This document shows, piece after piece, positions 1 to 7,523 of a stretch of 19,448 bases of DNA. A program made the position numbers and the translations under genes. The DNA is from Streptomyces sp. NRRL WC-3549 (GTDB lineage: Bacteria > Actinomycetota > Actinomycetes > Streptomycetales > Streptomycetaceae): the NCBI RefSeq assembly GCF_000721935.1, contig NZ_KL585392.1, positions 1 through 19,448 on the forward strand, in the 5' to 3' direction. Every line of letters begins with the position of its first letter. The first letter of the stretch is position 1. The notes under the pieces were generated by a model. That model made no database searches, was not told where the DNA came from, and saw nothing but the letters and a program-made list of their open reading frames with translations.

Positions 1-1815
1 CGGGTCGGCACGGAGGCCGCGGAGGCCCTGGCCGCCGCCCAGGAGGAGGCCAACCGGCGCCGCCGCGAGGCCGAGGAGACCCTCGGCGCGGCGCGTACCG
101 AGGCGGAACAGGAGCGTGAGCAGGCCCGCGAGCAGAGCGAGGAGCTGCTCGCCTCCGCCCGCAAGCGGGTCGAGGAGGCCGAGGCCGAGGCGCAGCGCCT
201 GGTCGAAGAGGCGGAGAGCCGCGCCACGGAGCTGGTCTCCACGGCCGAGCAGACCGCCCAGCAGGTACGCGACGCGGTCGCCGGGCTCCAGGAGCAGGCC
301 GAGGAGGAGATCGCCGGGCTGCGGTCCGCCGCCGAGCACTCCGCGGAGCGCACCAAGACCGAGGCCGAGGCCGAGGCGGACCGGGTCCGCGCCGACGCGT
401 ACGCGGAGCGGGAGCGGGCCGCCGAGGACGCCAACCGGGTCCGCCAGGTGGCGCGCGAGGAGTCGGAGGCCGCCAAGGCCCTGGCCGAGCGGACCGTCTC
501 CGATGCGATCACCGAATCGGAGAAGCTGCGCTCGGACGCGGCGGAGTACAGCCAGCGGGTCCGCACCGAGGCGTCCGACGCCCTCGCGTCCGCCGAGCGC
601 GACGCCTCGCGGGCCCGCGCCGACGGGCGCGAGGACGCCAACCGGATCCGTTCCGAGGCCGCCGCCCAGGCCGATCTGCTGGTCGGCGAGGCGACGAGCG
701 AGAGCGAGCGGCTGCGCAAGGAGGCCGCCGAACAGGCCGAGCGGGTCACCACCGAGGCCGCCGAGCAGGCCGAGCGGGTCACCACCGAGGCCACGAGCGA
801 GGCCGAACGGCTCCGCACGGAGGCCGCCGAGCAGGCCGAACGGGTCACCACCGAGGCGGTGGAGGAGGCCGAGCGGCTGCGCGCCGAGGCGGCGCAGACC
901 GTGGGCTCCGCGCAGGAACACGCGGCCCGCACCCGCGAGGAGTCGCAGCGGCTGCGCGCCGACGCGGAGTCGGCGGCCGAGCAGATGCGCGCCGAGGCCC
1001 GCCAGGAGGCGGACCGGATGCTGGACGAGGCCCGCGAGGCCGCCGCGAAGCGCCGCGCCGACGCCGCAGAGCAGGCCGACCAGCTGGTGGCCAAGGCCCA
1101 GGAGGAGGCGCTGCGCGCCGCCACCGAGGCCGAGAAGCAGGCCGACACCATGGTCGGGGCCGCGCGCAACGAGGCGGTGCGCATCACCTCCGAGGCGACC
1201 GTCGAGGGCAACTCCCTGGTGGAGCGGGCCCGTACGGACGCGGACGAGCTGCTCGTCGGCGCCCGCCGGGACGCCACCGCCACCCGGGAGCGCGCCGAGG
1301 AGCTCCGGACTCGCATCGAGTCCGAGGTCGAGGAGCTCCACGAGCGGGCCCGCCGGGAGACGTCCGAGCAGATGAAGACCGCGGGCGAGCGCGTCGACAA
1401 ACTGATGAAGGCGGCGACCGAGCAGCGCGCCGAGGCCGAGGCGAAGGCCAAGGAACTGCTGGCGGACGCCAATTCGGAGGCGAGCAAGGTGCGCATCGCC
1501 GCCGTGAAGCGCGCCGAGTCCCTCCTCAAGGAGGCCGAGACCAAGAAGGCGGAGCTGACCCGCGTGGCCGAGAAGCTGCGGGCCGACGCCGAGGCGGAGG
1601 CGAAGAAGATCGTCGACGACGGCCGCCGCGAGCTGGACCTGCTGGCGCGCAGGCGCGAGGACATCAACACGGAGATCTCCCGTGTCCAGGACGTACTCGA
1701 GGCACTGGAGTCCTTCGAGTCCCCGGCGGGCACGGGCAAGCAGGGCGGCGGTACGGGGGTCAAAGCCGGCGCGGCGGCGGGCAACCGGTCGGGGGGCAAG
1801 TCCTCGGACGGGTAG
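1..1815 (+). CDS. scy: Scy, polar-growth coiled-coil scaffold (C-terminal part)
   Basis: The frame is open from base 1 to the TAG at 1813-1815, giving 604 residues of a gene that begins upstream of the window. Nearly the whole product is Ala/Glu/Arg-rich coiled coil with hendecad (11-residue) periodicity, clearest at 697-894, where units like EQAERVTTEAA recur. The last ~40 residues are a Gly/Ser/Lys-rich tail. In Streptomyces this architecture directly upstream of filP identifies Scy, a cytoplasmic scaffold that gathers DivIVA and FilP at hyphal tips and marks new branch sites. Full-length Scy is, from memory, about 1,300 residues, so roughly the C-terminal half is seen. Identification rests on composition, repeat pattern and the filP neighbour. 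Other coiled-coil proteins look alike, but the context makes them unlikely. Confidence 0.9.
   Translation, partial: RVGTEAAEALAAAQEEANRRRREAEETLGAARTEAEQEREQAREQSEELLASARKRVEEAEAEAQRLVEEAESRATELVSTAEQTAQQVRDAVAGLQEQAEEEIAGLRSAAEHSAERTKTEAEAEADRVRADAYAERERAAEDANRVRQVAREESEAAKALAERTVSDAITESEKLRSDAAEYSQRVRTEASDALASAERDASRARADGREDANRIRSEAAAQADLLVGEATSESERLRKEAAEQAERVTTEAAEQAERVTTEATSEAERLRTEAAEQAERVTTEAVEEAERLRAEAAQTVGSAQEHAARTREESQRLRADAESAAEQMRAEARQEADRMLDEAREAAAKRRADAAEQADQLVAKAQEEALRAATEAEKQADTMVGAARNEAVRITSEATVEGNSLVERARTDADELLVGARRDATATRERAEELRTRIESEVEELHERARRETSEQMKTAGERVDKLMKAATEQRAEAEAKAKELLADANSEASKVRIAAVKRAESLLKEAETKKAELTRVAEKLRADAEAEAKKIVDDGRRELDLLARRREDINTEISRVQDVLEALESFESPAGTGKQGGGTGVKAGAAAGNRSGGKSSDG
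697..894 (+). repeat. six in-frame 33-bp hendecad repeat units within scy
   Basis: Six consecutive 33-nt units start at 697, 730, 763, 796, 829 and 862. They encode SESERLRKEAA, EQAERVTTEAA, EQAERVTTEAT, SEAERLRTEAA, EQAERVTTEAV and EEAERLRAEAA. Units 2, 3 and 5 are close to identical at the DNA level. The period equals one coiled-coil hendecad, so a change in copy number would keep both the reading frame and the coil register. Confidence 0.85.
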
Positions 1816-1921
1816 CCGGTCGCCGGTTCGGCATGAACATTCAGCCCTCGGGTGGCAAGCGCTCCGGGGGGCAGCCACTCAAAAGGGGTGTCATTCTCCA
1901 TATCAAAGCGGCAACTTCACT

Positions 1922-1948
1922 CTGACACGCCGCCCGGCCCCCTAGGAT
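1922..1948 (+). promoter_or_regulatory. candidate filP promoter
   Basis: CTGACA (1922-1927) resembles a -35 element and TAGGAT (1943-1948) a -10 element. The 15-bp spacer is shorter than usual. The -35 lies in the right arm of a 6-bp inverted repeat, GTGTCA (1888-1893) and TGACAC (1923-1928). Transcription would start near 1954, leaving a leader of about 45 nt before the filP ATG. This is motif-based only. Confidence 0.35.
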
Positions 1949-1998
1949 TCTCTCCAAGGACTCCTCACACCCCACCGGCCTCATTCGACAGGAACCTC

Positions 1999-2937
1999 AT
2001 GAGCGACCCTTCCTCCCCCTTCGGCTTCGACTTCGTGCGACGCGGATACGACCGCAGCCAGGTGGAAGACCGCATTACCAAACTCGTCGCCGACCGTGAC
2101 AGCGCCCTCGCACGCATCACCTCTCTGGAAAAGCGCATCGAGGAACTCCACCTGGAGACGCAGAACGCCCAGGCCCAGGTCAACGACGCCGAGCCGTCGT
2201 ACGCCGGGCTCGGCGCGCGCGTCGAGAAGATCCTCCGCCTCGCCGAGGAGGAGGCGAAGGACCTGCGTGAGGAGGCCCGTCGCGCCGCCGAGCAGCACCG
2301 CGAGCTGGCCGAGTCCGCCGCCCAGCAGGTGCGCAACGACGCCGAGGCGTTCGCCGCCGAGCGCAAGGCGAAGGCCGAGGACGAGGGCGTCCGCATCGTC
2401 GAGAAGGCCAAGGGCGAGGCCGGTGCGCTGCGCTCCGAGGCACAGAAGGACGCCCAGCAGAAGCGCGAGGAGGCCGACGCCCTCTTCGAGGAGACCCGCG
2501 CCAAGGCCGCCCAGGCCGCCGCGGACTTCGAGACGAACCTCGCCAAGCGCCGCGAGCAGTCGGAGCGCGACCTCGCGTCCCGCCAGGCGAAGGCCGAGAA
2601 GCGTCTGGCCGAGATCGAGCACCGTGCCGAGCAGCTCCGCCTGGAGGCCGAGAAGCTCCGTACGGACGCCGAGCGCCGGGCCCGCCAGACGGTGGAGACC
2701 GCGCAGCGCCAGGCCGAGGACATCGTGGCCGACGCGAACGCCAAGGCCGACCGGATCCGCAGCGAGTCGGAGCGCGAGCTGGCGGCGCTCACCAACCGCC
2801 GCGACTCGATCAACGCCCAGCTGACCAACGTCCGCGAGATGCTGGCGACGCTGACGGGTGCCGCGGTGGCCGCCGCCGGCTCCCCGGTCGAGGACGAGTC
2901 CGCGAGCCGCGGGGTTCCGGCCCAGCAGACCCGCTGA
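1999..2937 (+). CDS. filP: FilP, intermediate-filament-like coiled-coil cytoskeletal protein
   Basis: This encodes 312 residues. FilP is a cytoplasmic protein that forms filaments and networks giving Streptomyces hyphae rigidity, and it interacts with DivIVA and Scy. Residues ~6-25 (FGFDFVRRGYDRSQVEDRI) match the DivIVA-like N-terminal signature, a hydrophobic patch followed by rGYdr.qV. The rest, about residues 25-285, is continuous Ala/Glu/Lys/Arg coiled coil with a short acidic C-terminus. ATG 1999 is chosen because AGGA (1990-1993) lies 5 nt upstream and because the product then begins with the DivIVA-like motif. The frame stays open back to 1852, but that stretch encodes low-complexity sequence and contains the candidate promoter. 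The length is close to the ~310 residues remembered for S. coelicolor FilP. The 183-nt gap after scy suggests it can be transcribed separately. Confidence 0.95.
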   Translation: MSDPSSPFGFDFVRRGYDRSQVEDRITKLVADRDSALARITSLEKRIEELHLETQNAQAQVNDAEPSYAGLGARVEKILRLAEEEAKDLREEARRAAEQHRELAESAAQQVRNDAEAFAAERKAKAEDEGVRIVEKAKGEAGALRSEAQKDAQQKREEADALFEETRAKAAQAAADFETNLAKRREQSERDLASRQAKAEKRLAEIEHRAEQLRLEAEKLRTDAERRARQTVETAQRQAEDIVADANAKADRIRSESERELAALTNRRDSINAQLTNVREMLATLTGAAVAAAGSPVEDESASRGVPAQQTR

Positions 2938-2966
2938 CGCCGGTCCAGCGGCCGTACGAACCAATT

Positions 2967-3007
2967 CGCGCGCCCGGTTCCGCCTATGTGGTGGCGCCGG
3001 GCGCGCG
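2967..3007 (+). terminator. GC-rich hairpin after filP
   Basis: An 11-bp perfect stem forms between 2967-2977 and 2997-3007, with a smaller inner GCC/GGC pairing in the loop. There is no T-run, as is common in Streptomyces terminators. It begins 30 nt after the filP stop and ends only 20 nt before the next start codon, so it also overlaps where that gene's -35 region would lie. Confidence 0.55.
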
Positions 3008-3014
3008 GCCGATC

Positions 3015-3020
3015 TAGCGT
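3015..3020 (+). promoter_or_regulatory. -10 element for a probable leaderless ABC transcript
   Basis: TAGCGT at 3015-3020 fits TANNNT and is 6 nt upstream of the ATG at 3027. Transcription would therefore start at or next to the A of the start codon. No convincing Shine-Dalgarno sequence precedes this ATG, which agrees with a leaderless mRNA. No good -35 hexamer is visible. Confidence 0.5.
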
Positions 3021-3026
3021 GAACGC

Positions 3027-4055
3027 ATGATCGAGCTCGACGGCCTCACGAAGCGCTACGGCAACAAAATCGCCGTGGACCACCTCTCGTTCCGGGTGAG
3101 ACCCGGGATGGTGACGGGCTTTCTGGGCCCCAACGGCGCGGGCAAGTCCACCACGATGCGCATGATGCTCGGCCTCGACAACCCGACGAGCGGTTCGGTG
3201 CGCATCGACGGCAAGCACTACCGCGAGCTCCAGGAACCGCTCAAGCACATCGGCGCCCTGCTGGACGCCAAGTCGATGCACGGCGGGCGCAGCGCGTACA
3301 ACAACCTCCTGTGCCTGGCCCAGAGCAACCGCATCCCGGCGAGCCGGGTCTCCGAGGTACTCGAAACCGTCGGCCTCGGCGCGGTGGCGAAGAGGAAGTC
3401 GAAGGGCTTCTCCCTCGGTATGGGGCAGCGGCTGGGAATCGCGGCGGCGTTGCTGGGCGACCCCGAGATCCTGATGTTCGACGAACCCGTCAATGGTCTG
3501 GACCCCGAGGGAATTCACTGGATCCGCAATCTGATGAAGGCACTCGCGGCGGAAGGCCGGACGATCTTCGTTTCCTCCCATCTGATGAGTGAAATGGCCC
3601 TGACCGCCGACCATTTGATCGTGATCGGCCAGGGCCGGCTGCTGGCCGACACCACGATGGCGGACTTCATCCACGAGAATTCCCGGAGTTATGTGCGGGT
3701 GCGTTCGCCCGAGTGGGAGCGGCTGCGCGACACGCTGCACGCCGCGGGGATCGAGAGCGTCGAGTCGGGCGAGGGTGCGCTGGAGATCGACGGCGGGACG
3801 CCGGAGCGGGTCGGTGAGCTGGCCGCCGAGCACCGGATCGTGCTGCACGAGCTCAGCTCCCAGCGGGCCTCGCTGGAGGACGCCTTCATGCAGATGACGG
3901 CGGGCTCCGTGGAGTACCACGCGCACTCCGGCCAGGGCACCGCCCAGCCGCCGGCGGCGGGGCCGCACTGGGGCGATCCGTGGGACCCGCGCACGGGCCC
4001 AGGCCCAGCCTCCGGCTCCGGCTCCGGCTCCGGCGACACAACGAAGGGCGCGTGA
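3027..4055 (+). CDS. ABC transporter ATP-binding protein (pair 1)
   Basis: This 342-residue cytoplasmic ATPase should energise the permease encoded next. Walker A is GPNGAGKST (residues 34-42), the signature is SLGMGQ (129-134) in place of LSGGQ, Walker B is ILMFDEP (148-154) and the H-loop His is about residue 185. The SLGMGQ form is typical of the bacitracin/lantibiotic-type (BcrA-like) branch of ABC-2 export ATPases. After the ~210-residue ATPase core come ~85 residues of accessory domain and a Pro/Gly/Ser tail ending in a Ser-Gly run coded by four TCCGGC hexamers (4011-4034). Its first 210 residues align without gaps to the ATPase at 4985, so the two are paralogues. The substrate cannot be read from sequence. 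It may be a lipid, a peptide or an antibiotic. Confidence 0.92.
   Translation: MIELDGLTKRYGNKIAVDHLSFRVRPGMVTGFLGPNGAGKSTTMRMMLGLDNPTSGSVRIDGKHYRELQEPLKHIGALLDAKSMHGGRSAYNNLLCLAQSNRIPASRVSEVLETVGLGAVAKRKSKGFSLGMGQRLGIAAALLGDPEILMFDEPVNGLDPEGIHWIRNLMKALAAEGRTIFVSSHLMSEMALTADHLIVIGQGRLLADTTMADFIHENSRSYVRVRSPEWERLRDTLHAAGIESVESGEGALEIDGGTPERVGELAAEHRIVLHELSSQRASLEDAFMQMTAGSVEYHAHSGQGTAQPPAAGPHWGDPWDPRTGPGPASGSGSGSGDTTKGA
4011..4034 (+). repeat. TCCGGC hexanucleotide repeat, 4 copies
   Basis: Four perfect tandem TCCGGC units lie inside the 3' end of the first ABC ATPase gene and encode Ser-Gly repeats of the C-terminal tail. Loss or gain of a unit would stay in frame. Confidence 0.85.
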
Positions 4056-4060
4056 CAGTC

Positions 4061-4840
4061 ATGGCATCGGTACCCGCGGTCCTGAACTCCGAGTGGACCA
4101 AGATCCGCACGGTCTCCTCGACCACCTGGACCCTGATCTCGGCGTTCGTCGTCACGGTCGCCATGGGCGCGGCCCTCAGCGCCCTGCTGAACAGCCAGTT
4201 CGACGACCTGCCCACCGCCGAGCGCGCCACCTTCGACCCCACCTACGTCGGCTTCTCCGGCATGACCCTGGGCCAGCTCGCCATGGTCGTCTTCGGCGTC
4301 CTGGTGGTCGGTACGGAGTACAGCTCGGGCATGATCCGCACCTCGCTGGCGGCCGTGCCGCAGCGCGCGTCGTTCCTGTTCAGCAAGATCACGGTGGCGG
4401 GGGTGCTGGCGCTGCTGGTCGGGCTGGCCACCAGCTTCGTGACGTTCTTCCTCAGCCAGGCGCTGCTGGGCGACCACGGGACGGACATCGGGGCGGAGAA
4501 CGTGTTGCGCGCGGTCTTCGGCGGCGGCCTCTACATGGGCCTGATCGCGATCTTCTCCATGGCCGTCGCCACGATGCTGCGCAGCTCCATGCTGTCGCTC
4601 GGCATCCTGATGCCGTTCTTCTTCCTGGTCTCGGGGATCCTGTCGGCGGTACCCGGTGCCAAGAAGGTGGCCCGCTACTTCCCGGACCAGGCGGGCTCCA
4701 AGATCATGCAGGTGGTCCCCGACGCGATGAACAGCAACCCCGCCCCGTACGGGCCGTGGGCCGGCCTGGGCATCATGGTGCTCTGGGTGATCGCGGCGCT
4801 GGCCGGCGGCTACCTCGTGCTGAAGAAGCGGGACGCCTGA
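4061..4840 (+). CDS. ABC-2 type permease (pair 1)
   Basis: This 259-residue integral membrane protein should form the channel for the preceding ATPase. It starts with NSEWTKIRTVSSTTW, the cytoplasmic segment typical of this permease group. About six hydrophobic segments follow, with the loop motif GTEYSSGMIRTSL after the second. ATG 4061 is preferred because GAAGGG (4043-4048) is 12 nt upstream. GTG 4052 is an alternative: it overlaps the previous stop by 4 nt (GTGA) but has the purine run only 3 nt away. Either way the gene is tightly coupled to the ATPase gene. Confidence 0.9.
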   Translation: MASVPAVLNSEWTKIRTVSSTTWTLISAFVVTVAMGAALSALLNSQFDDLPTAERATFDPTYVGFSGMTLGQLAMVVFGVLVVGTEYSSGMIRTSLAAVPQRASFLFSKITVAGVLALLVGLATSFVTFFLSQALLGDHGTDIGAENVLRAVFGGGLYMGLIAIFSMAVATMLRSSMLSLGILMPFFFLVSGILSAVPGAKKVARYFPDQAGSKIMQVVPDAMNSNPAPYGPWAGLGIMVLWVIAALAGGYLVLKKRDA

Positions 4841-4886
4841 CGTCCCGGAGGGCCTCCCGTACACGACGATCGCCCGGCCAGGCGAC

Positions 4887-4926
4887 TTGGCCCCGGCCGT
4901 CAGCCGCTGGTTATCCTCGCTGACGG
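4887..4926 (+). promoter_or_regulatory. candidate promoter with inverted repeat, ABC pair 2
   Basis: A perfect 8-bp inverted repeat CCGTCAGC (4897-4904) / GCTGACGG (4919-4926) has a 14-nt loop. It encloses a -10-like TATCCT (4912-4917), preceded by TTGGCC (4887-4892) with a 19-bp spacer. The structure lies in the 144-nt gap before the second ABC pair. It could be an operator over the -10, or an RNA hairpin ending the first pair. Confidence 0.35.
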
Positions 4927-4984
4927 GGGCGTGCGGCCGGGAGGCCTGGGCCCCGACCGCACGGGACGTCGATGGGGCTGATGA

Positions 4985-6097
4985 ATGATCGAGGCGGTAG
5001 GCCTGACCAAGCGCTACGGCGCCAAGACGGCCGTGGACAACCTGTCCTTCCAGGTGCGGCCGGGGGCCGTCACGGGCTTCCTCGGCCCCAACGGGTCGGG
5101 CAAATCCACGACCATGCGCATGATGGTCGGCCTGGACCGGCCGACGGCGGGCCACGTGACGATCGGCGGTCATCCCTTCCGCGACCTTCCCGACGCGGCG
5201 CGGCAGGTGGGCGCGCTCCTGGACGCCAAGTCGGTGCACGGCGGGCGCAGCGCCCGTAACCACCTGCTGTGTCTGGCCCAGCTGGCCGCCATCCCGACCG
5301 CGCGGGTGGACGAGGTGCTCGGGGTCGTCGGTCTGCGGGACGTCGCGAAGAGGCGGTCCAAGGGCTTCTCCCTCGGCATGGGCCAGCGGCTGGGGATCGC
5401 GGCGGCGCTGCTCGGGGACCCCCGGGTGCTGCTCTTCGACGAGCCGGTGAACGGTCTCGACCCCGAGGGCATCCACTGGGTCCGCAATCTGATGAAGGAG
5501 CTCGCCTCCGAGGGGCGCACGGTCTTCGTCTCCAGCCACCTCATGAGTGAGATGGCGCTCACCGCCGACCATCTGATCGTGATCGGGCGCGGGCAGCTGC
5601 TGGCCGACATGAGCGTCAAGGACTTCATCTCCGCCAACTCCGCGGGCTTCGCACGGGTGCGCGTCCCCGCCGAGCCCGAGCAGCGGGAGAAGCTGACGGC
5701 GGTGCTCACCGAGGCCGGCGGGCGGGTCATGCCCGAGCCGGACGGGGCCCTGCGGGTCACCGGGCTGCCGCTGCCCCGGATCAGCGATCTGGCGCACGGG
5801 GCGGACGTCCGGCTCTGGCAGCTCTCGCCGCACCAGGCGTCGCTGGAGGAGGCGTACATGCGGATGACGCAGGGCGCCGTGGAGCACCGCTCGACGGCGG
5901 ACGCCAAGGAGGGGCTGCGGCCCCCGCCTGCGCCCTACCAGCTGCCGCCGGAGCCGGAGGGGCACGTGCCGCCGGAGATGCCGCGGCAGGGCTGGTACGC
6001 GCCGCCGCCACCGGTTGGTGACCGGGGGACGGCCCCGGCAGCCCCCGCGCCTCCTTTGGCCCCGGCCGCCCACGAGACCAGCGAGGAACCCCGATGA
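4985..6097 (+). CDS. ABC transporter ATP-binding protein (pair 2)
   Basis: This 370-residue ATPase is paralogous to the one at 3027. Walker A is GPNGSGKST (34-42), the signature is SLGMGQ (129-134), Walker B is VLLFDEP (148-154) and the H-loop follows in FVSSHLMSEM. The core matches its neighbour position for position, but the C-terminal tail does not. From about residue 300 it is a ~70-residue Pro-rich stretch (PPPAPYQLPPEPEGHVPP and onward) ending in EEPR. The Shine-Dalgarno is weak (GGGG, 4974-4977). An ATG at 4981 is in another frame. The gene overlaps the next one by 4 nt (ATGA), implying translational coupling. Substrate unknown. Confidence 0.92.
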   Translation: MIEAVGLTKRYGAKTAVDNLSFQVRPGAVTGFLGPNGSGKSTTMRMMVGLDRPTAGHVTIGGHPFRDLPDAARQVGALLDAKSVHGGRSARNHLLCLAQLAAIPTARVDEVLGVVGLRDVAKRRSKGFSLGMGQRLGIAAALLGDPRVLLFDEPVNGLDPEGIHWVRNLMKELASEGRTVFVSSHLMSEMALTADHLIVIGRGQLLADMSVKDFISANSAGFARVRVPAEPEQREKLTAVLTEAGGRVMPEPDGALRVTGLPLPRISDLAHGADVRLWQLSPHQASLEEAYMRMTQGAVEHRSTADAKEGLRPPPAPYQLPPEPEGHVPPEMPRQGWYAPPPPVGDRGTAPAAPAPPLAPAAHETSEEPR

Positions 6098-6921
6098 CGA
6101 CGCCGACGGCCCCGCCCCCTCCCCCGCACCCGGACCACGCCTCCTCGGTCCCCGCCCGCACACCCGGCCTCGGTGACGCCGTCGCCTCCGAGTGGACCAA
6201 GATGCGCTCCGTGCGCTCCACGATGTGGACGCTCGGCGTCATGGTCCTCCTGCTGCTGGGCGTCGGGCTCCTCACCGCCCTCACCGTGCGTGGCGCGGAC
6301 GCGCAGCTGGAGGACGAACCCGTGCTGGGCCTCGGGTTCTTCGGTGTGCTGCTCGGCTCGATCTGCGTGATCACCCTCGGCGTCCTGACCATCGCCTCCG
6401 AGTACGGCACCGGGATGATCCGTACGACGCTGACGGTCTCGCCCCGCAGGTCCCGGATACTGATCGCGAAGTCGATCGTCTTCTTCCTGCTCTGCTTCTC
6501 CGTCACCACGGTGACGACCGGCATCGTCGGGGTGCTGCAGACCGCGTTGCTGGACGGCGCCGCCCTGACCGGCGGCGAGTGGCTGAGCGCCACGGTCGGT
6601 GTGGGGCTCTACGTCGCCCTGCTCGGGCTGCTGTCGCTGGCGCTCGGCACCGTCGTCCGGCACTCGGCGGGGGCGATCACCCTCATGATCGCCTTGGTGC
6701 TGCTGCCGCTGGTGCTGTCGATCTTCATGTACACGGACACGCTCTCCTCGGTGCGGCAGGCGCTGTTCGCGTACTCGATCCCGAGCCAGCTCGCCTCGCT
6801 GTACTACACACCGTTGACCTCGTCGGGGCCCTCCGGCTGGGAGTCCGTGCTCATCCTCGTCTGCGTCACCGTCGTGGCCATGGGCGTCGCCCTGGCGTCC
6901 CTGGGCCGGCGGGACGTCTGA
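6094..6921 (+). CDS. ABC-2 type permease (pair 2)
   Basis: This 275-residue membrane permease is the partner of the ATPase it overlaps by ATGA. GAGGAA (6083-6088) is a good ribosome-binding site 5 nt upstream of ATG 6094. An N-terminal Pro-rich segment precedes SEWTKMRSVRSTMWTL, the same cytoplasmic motif as in the first permease. About six hydrophobic helices follow, with SEYGTGMIRTTL corresponding to GTEYSSGMIRTSL of its paralogue. The pair therefore arose by duplication of an ATPase-permease unit and has since diverged more in the permease than in the ATPase. Confidence 0.9.
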   Translation: MTTPTAPPPPPHPDHASSVPARTPGLGDAVASEWTKMRSVRSTMWTLGVMVLLLLGVGLLTALTVRGADAQLEDEPVLGLGFFGVLLGSICVITLGVLTIASEYGTGMIRTTLTVSPRRSRILIAKSIVFFLLCFSVTTVTTGIVGVLQTALLDGAALTGGEWLSATVGVGLYVALLGLLSLALGTVVRHSAGAITLMIALVLLPLVLSIFMYTDTLSSVRQALFAYSIPSQLASLYYTPLTSSGPSGWESVLILVCVTVVAMGVALASLGRRDV

Positions 6922-6975
6922 GGCCGAAGGCCCGGGCGGTGTGGGACTCGCCGCAGGGGCGTGTTCCGAAGGGAG

Positions 6976-7045
6976 CGCCGTCCGCCCGGCGGGCGGGTCC
7001 GGCGGCGTGTGGTGCGTGCGATCCCCACGACGCAGCGAGCGTGGG
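6976..7045. terminator. hairpins between convergent genes
   Basis: Two stem-loops lie between the second permease and the minus-strand gene ending at 7087. The first pairs CGCCG (6976-6980) with CGGCG (7000-7004) and, inside it, CCGCCC (6982-6987) with GGGCGG (6991-6996). The second pairs CCCACG (7024-7029) with CGTGGG (7040-7045). Neither has a T-run. Position between convergent genes suggests bidirectional termination. Confidence 0.5.
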
Positions 7046-7086
7046 TGCCGGGCGTCGCGACGGGGCGAACCCTGGCTGCCGCGGCC

Positions 7087-7416
7087 CTAGTAGCGCGGAG
7101 CGTTCCTGGACCGCTGCACCTTGGTGGTGCGGCGGTCCTTCGCGTTCCAGCAGGCCTTGTGCCAGTGCCTGCGGTCGTCGACCCCGCCGTACTCCGGCCA
7201 GGCGACCAGGTGCGGCACCCCGGAGGGGATCTCCTGGTCGCAGCCCGGGCAGCGGTAGCGCTTGCCCGTCGCGCCCGCCCCGCTCAGCAGGCGTACCGAC
7301 CACTCCTCGCCCCGCCAGCTCTCGGTCAGCCCTCCGCCGCCGTACCGCTCGACCGCCTCGCGTGCGTTGCCGGTGGGACTGTCGCCGCCTCGGGGGCGGT
7401 TGCGGCGCGGGGACAC
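7087..7416 (-). CDS. small Cys/His-rich protein, putative zinc-binding
   Basis: This 109-residue protein corresponds in gene order to SCO5391. Such homologues are often labelled ATP/GTP-binding protein, but I see no P-loop. The conserved-looking core is C56-P-G-C59, H69, then HWHKACW (84-90), a C-x2-C...H...H-x-H-x2-C arrangement that suggests a zinc knuckle. The ends are Arg-rich (SPRRNRPRGG and RRTTKVQRSRNAPRY), so nucleic-acid binding is possible. GTG 7416 is chosen over the in-frame GTG at 7428 because GAGGTG, the likely ribosome-binding site, lies between the two. Function is not known. Confidence 0.8.
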   Translation of the reverse strand: MSPRRNRPRGGDSPTGNAREAVERYGGGGLTESWRGEEWSVRLLSGAGATGKRYRCPGCDQEIPSGVPHLVAWPEYGGVDDRRHWHKACWNAKDRRTTKVQRSRNAPRY

Positions 7417-7523
7417 GGAACACCTCACAGGGCGGCGGTACGGGCAGGTCCTTCAACCCTAGGGCCACCGGGCCCGCTCTCCGGTGCGGAGGTGACGCCT
7501 GTGCCGGGTGCGCACGGGTGGGT

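Noticed and set aside
1852..1998. N-terminal extension of filP
   Set aside because: The extension has no ribosome-binding site, encodes a non-conserved stretch and contains the candidate promoter. ATG 1999 has AGGA at the right distance.
1965..3968. 667-residue minus-strand open frame opposite filP and the first ABC ATPase
   Set aside because: It is Arg/Ser/Ala-biased low-complexity shadow of strongly coding plus-strand genes, with no domain or ribosome-binding site.
3689..6163. 824-residue minus-strand open frame opposite the ABC genes
   Set aside because: The opposite strand encodes clear ABC proteins. The frame is His/Arg/Gly-rich antisense read-through typical of high-GC DNA.
7456..7461. 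Minus-strand TAGGGT as promoter of the small Cys/His protein
   Set aside because: The -10 match is good and a 33-nt leader would result, but no -35-like hexamer is present at 16-19 bp, so it was not listed as a feature.
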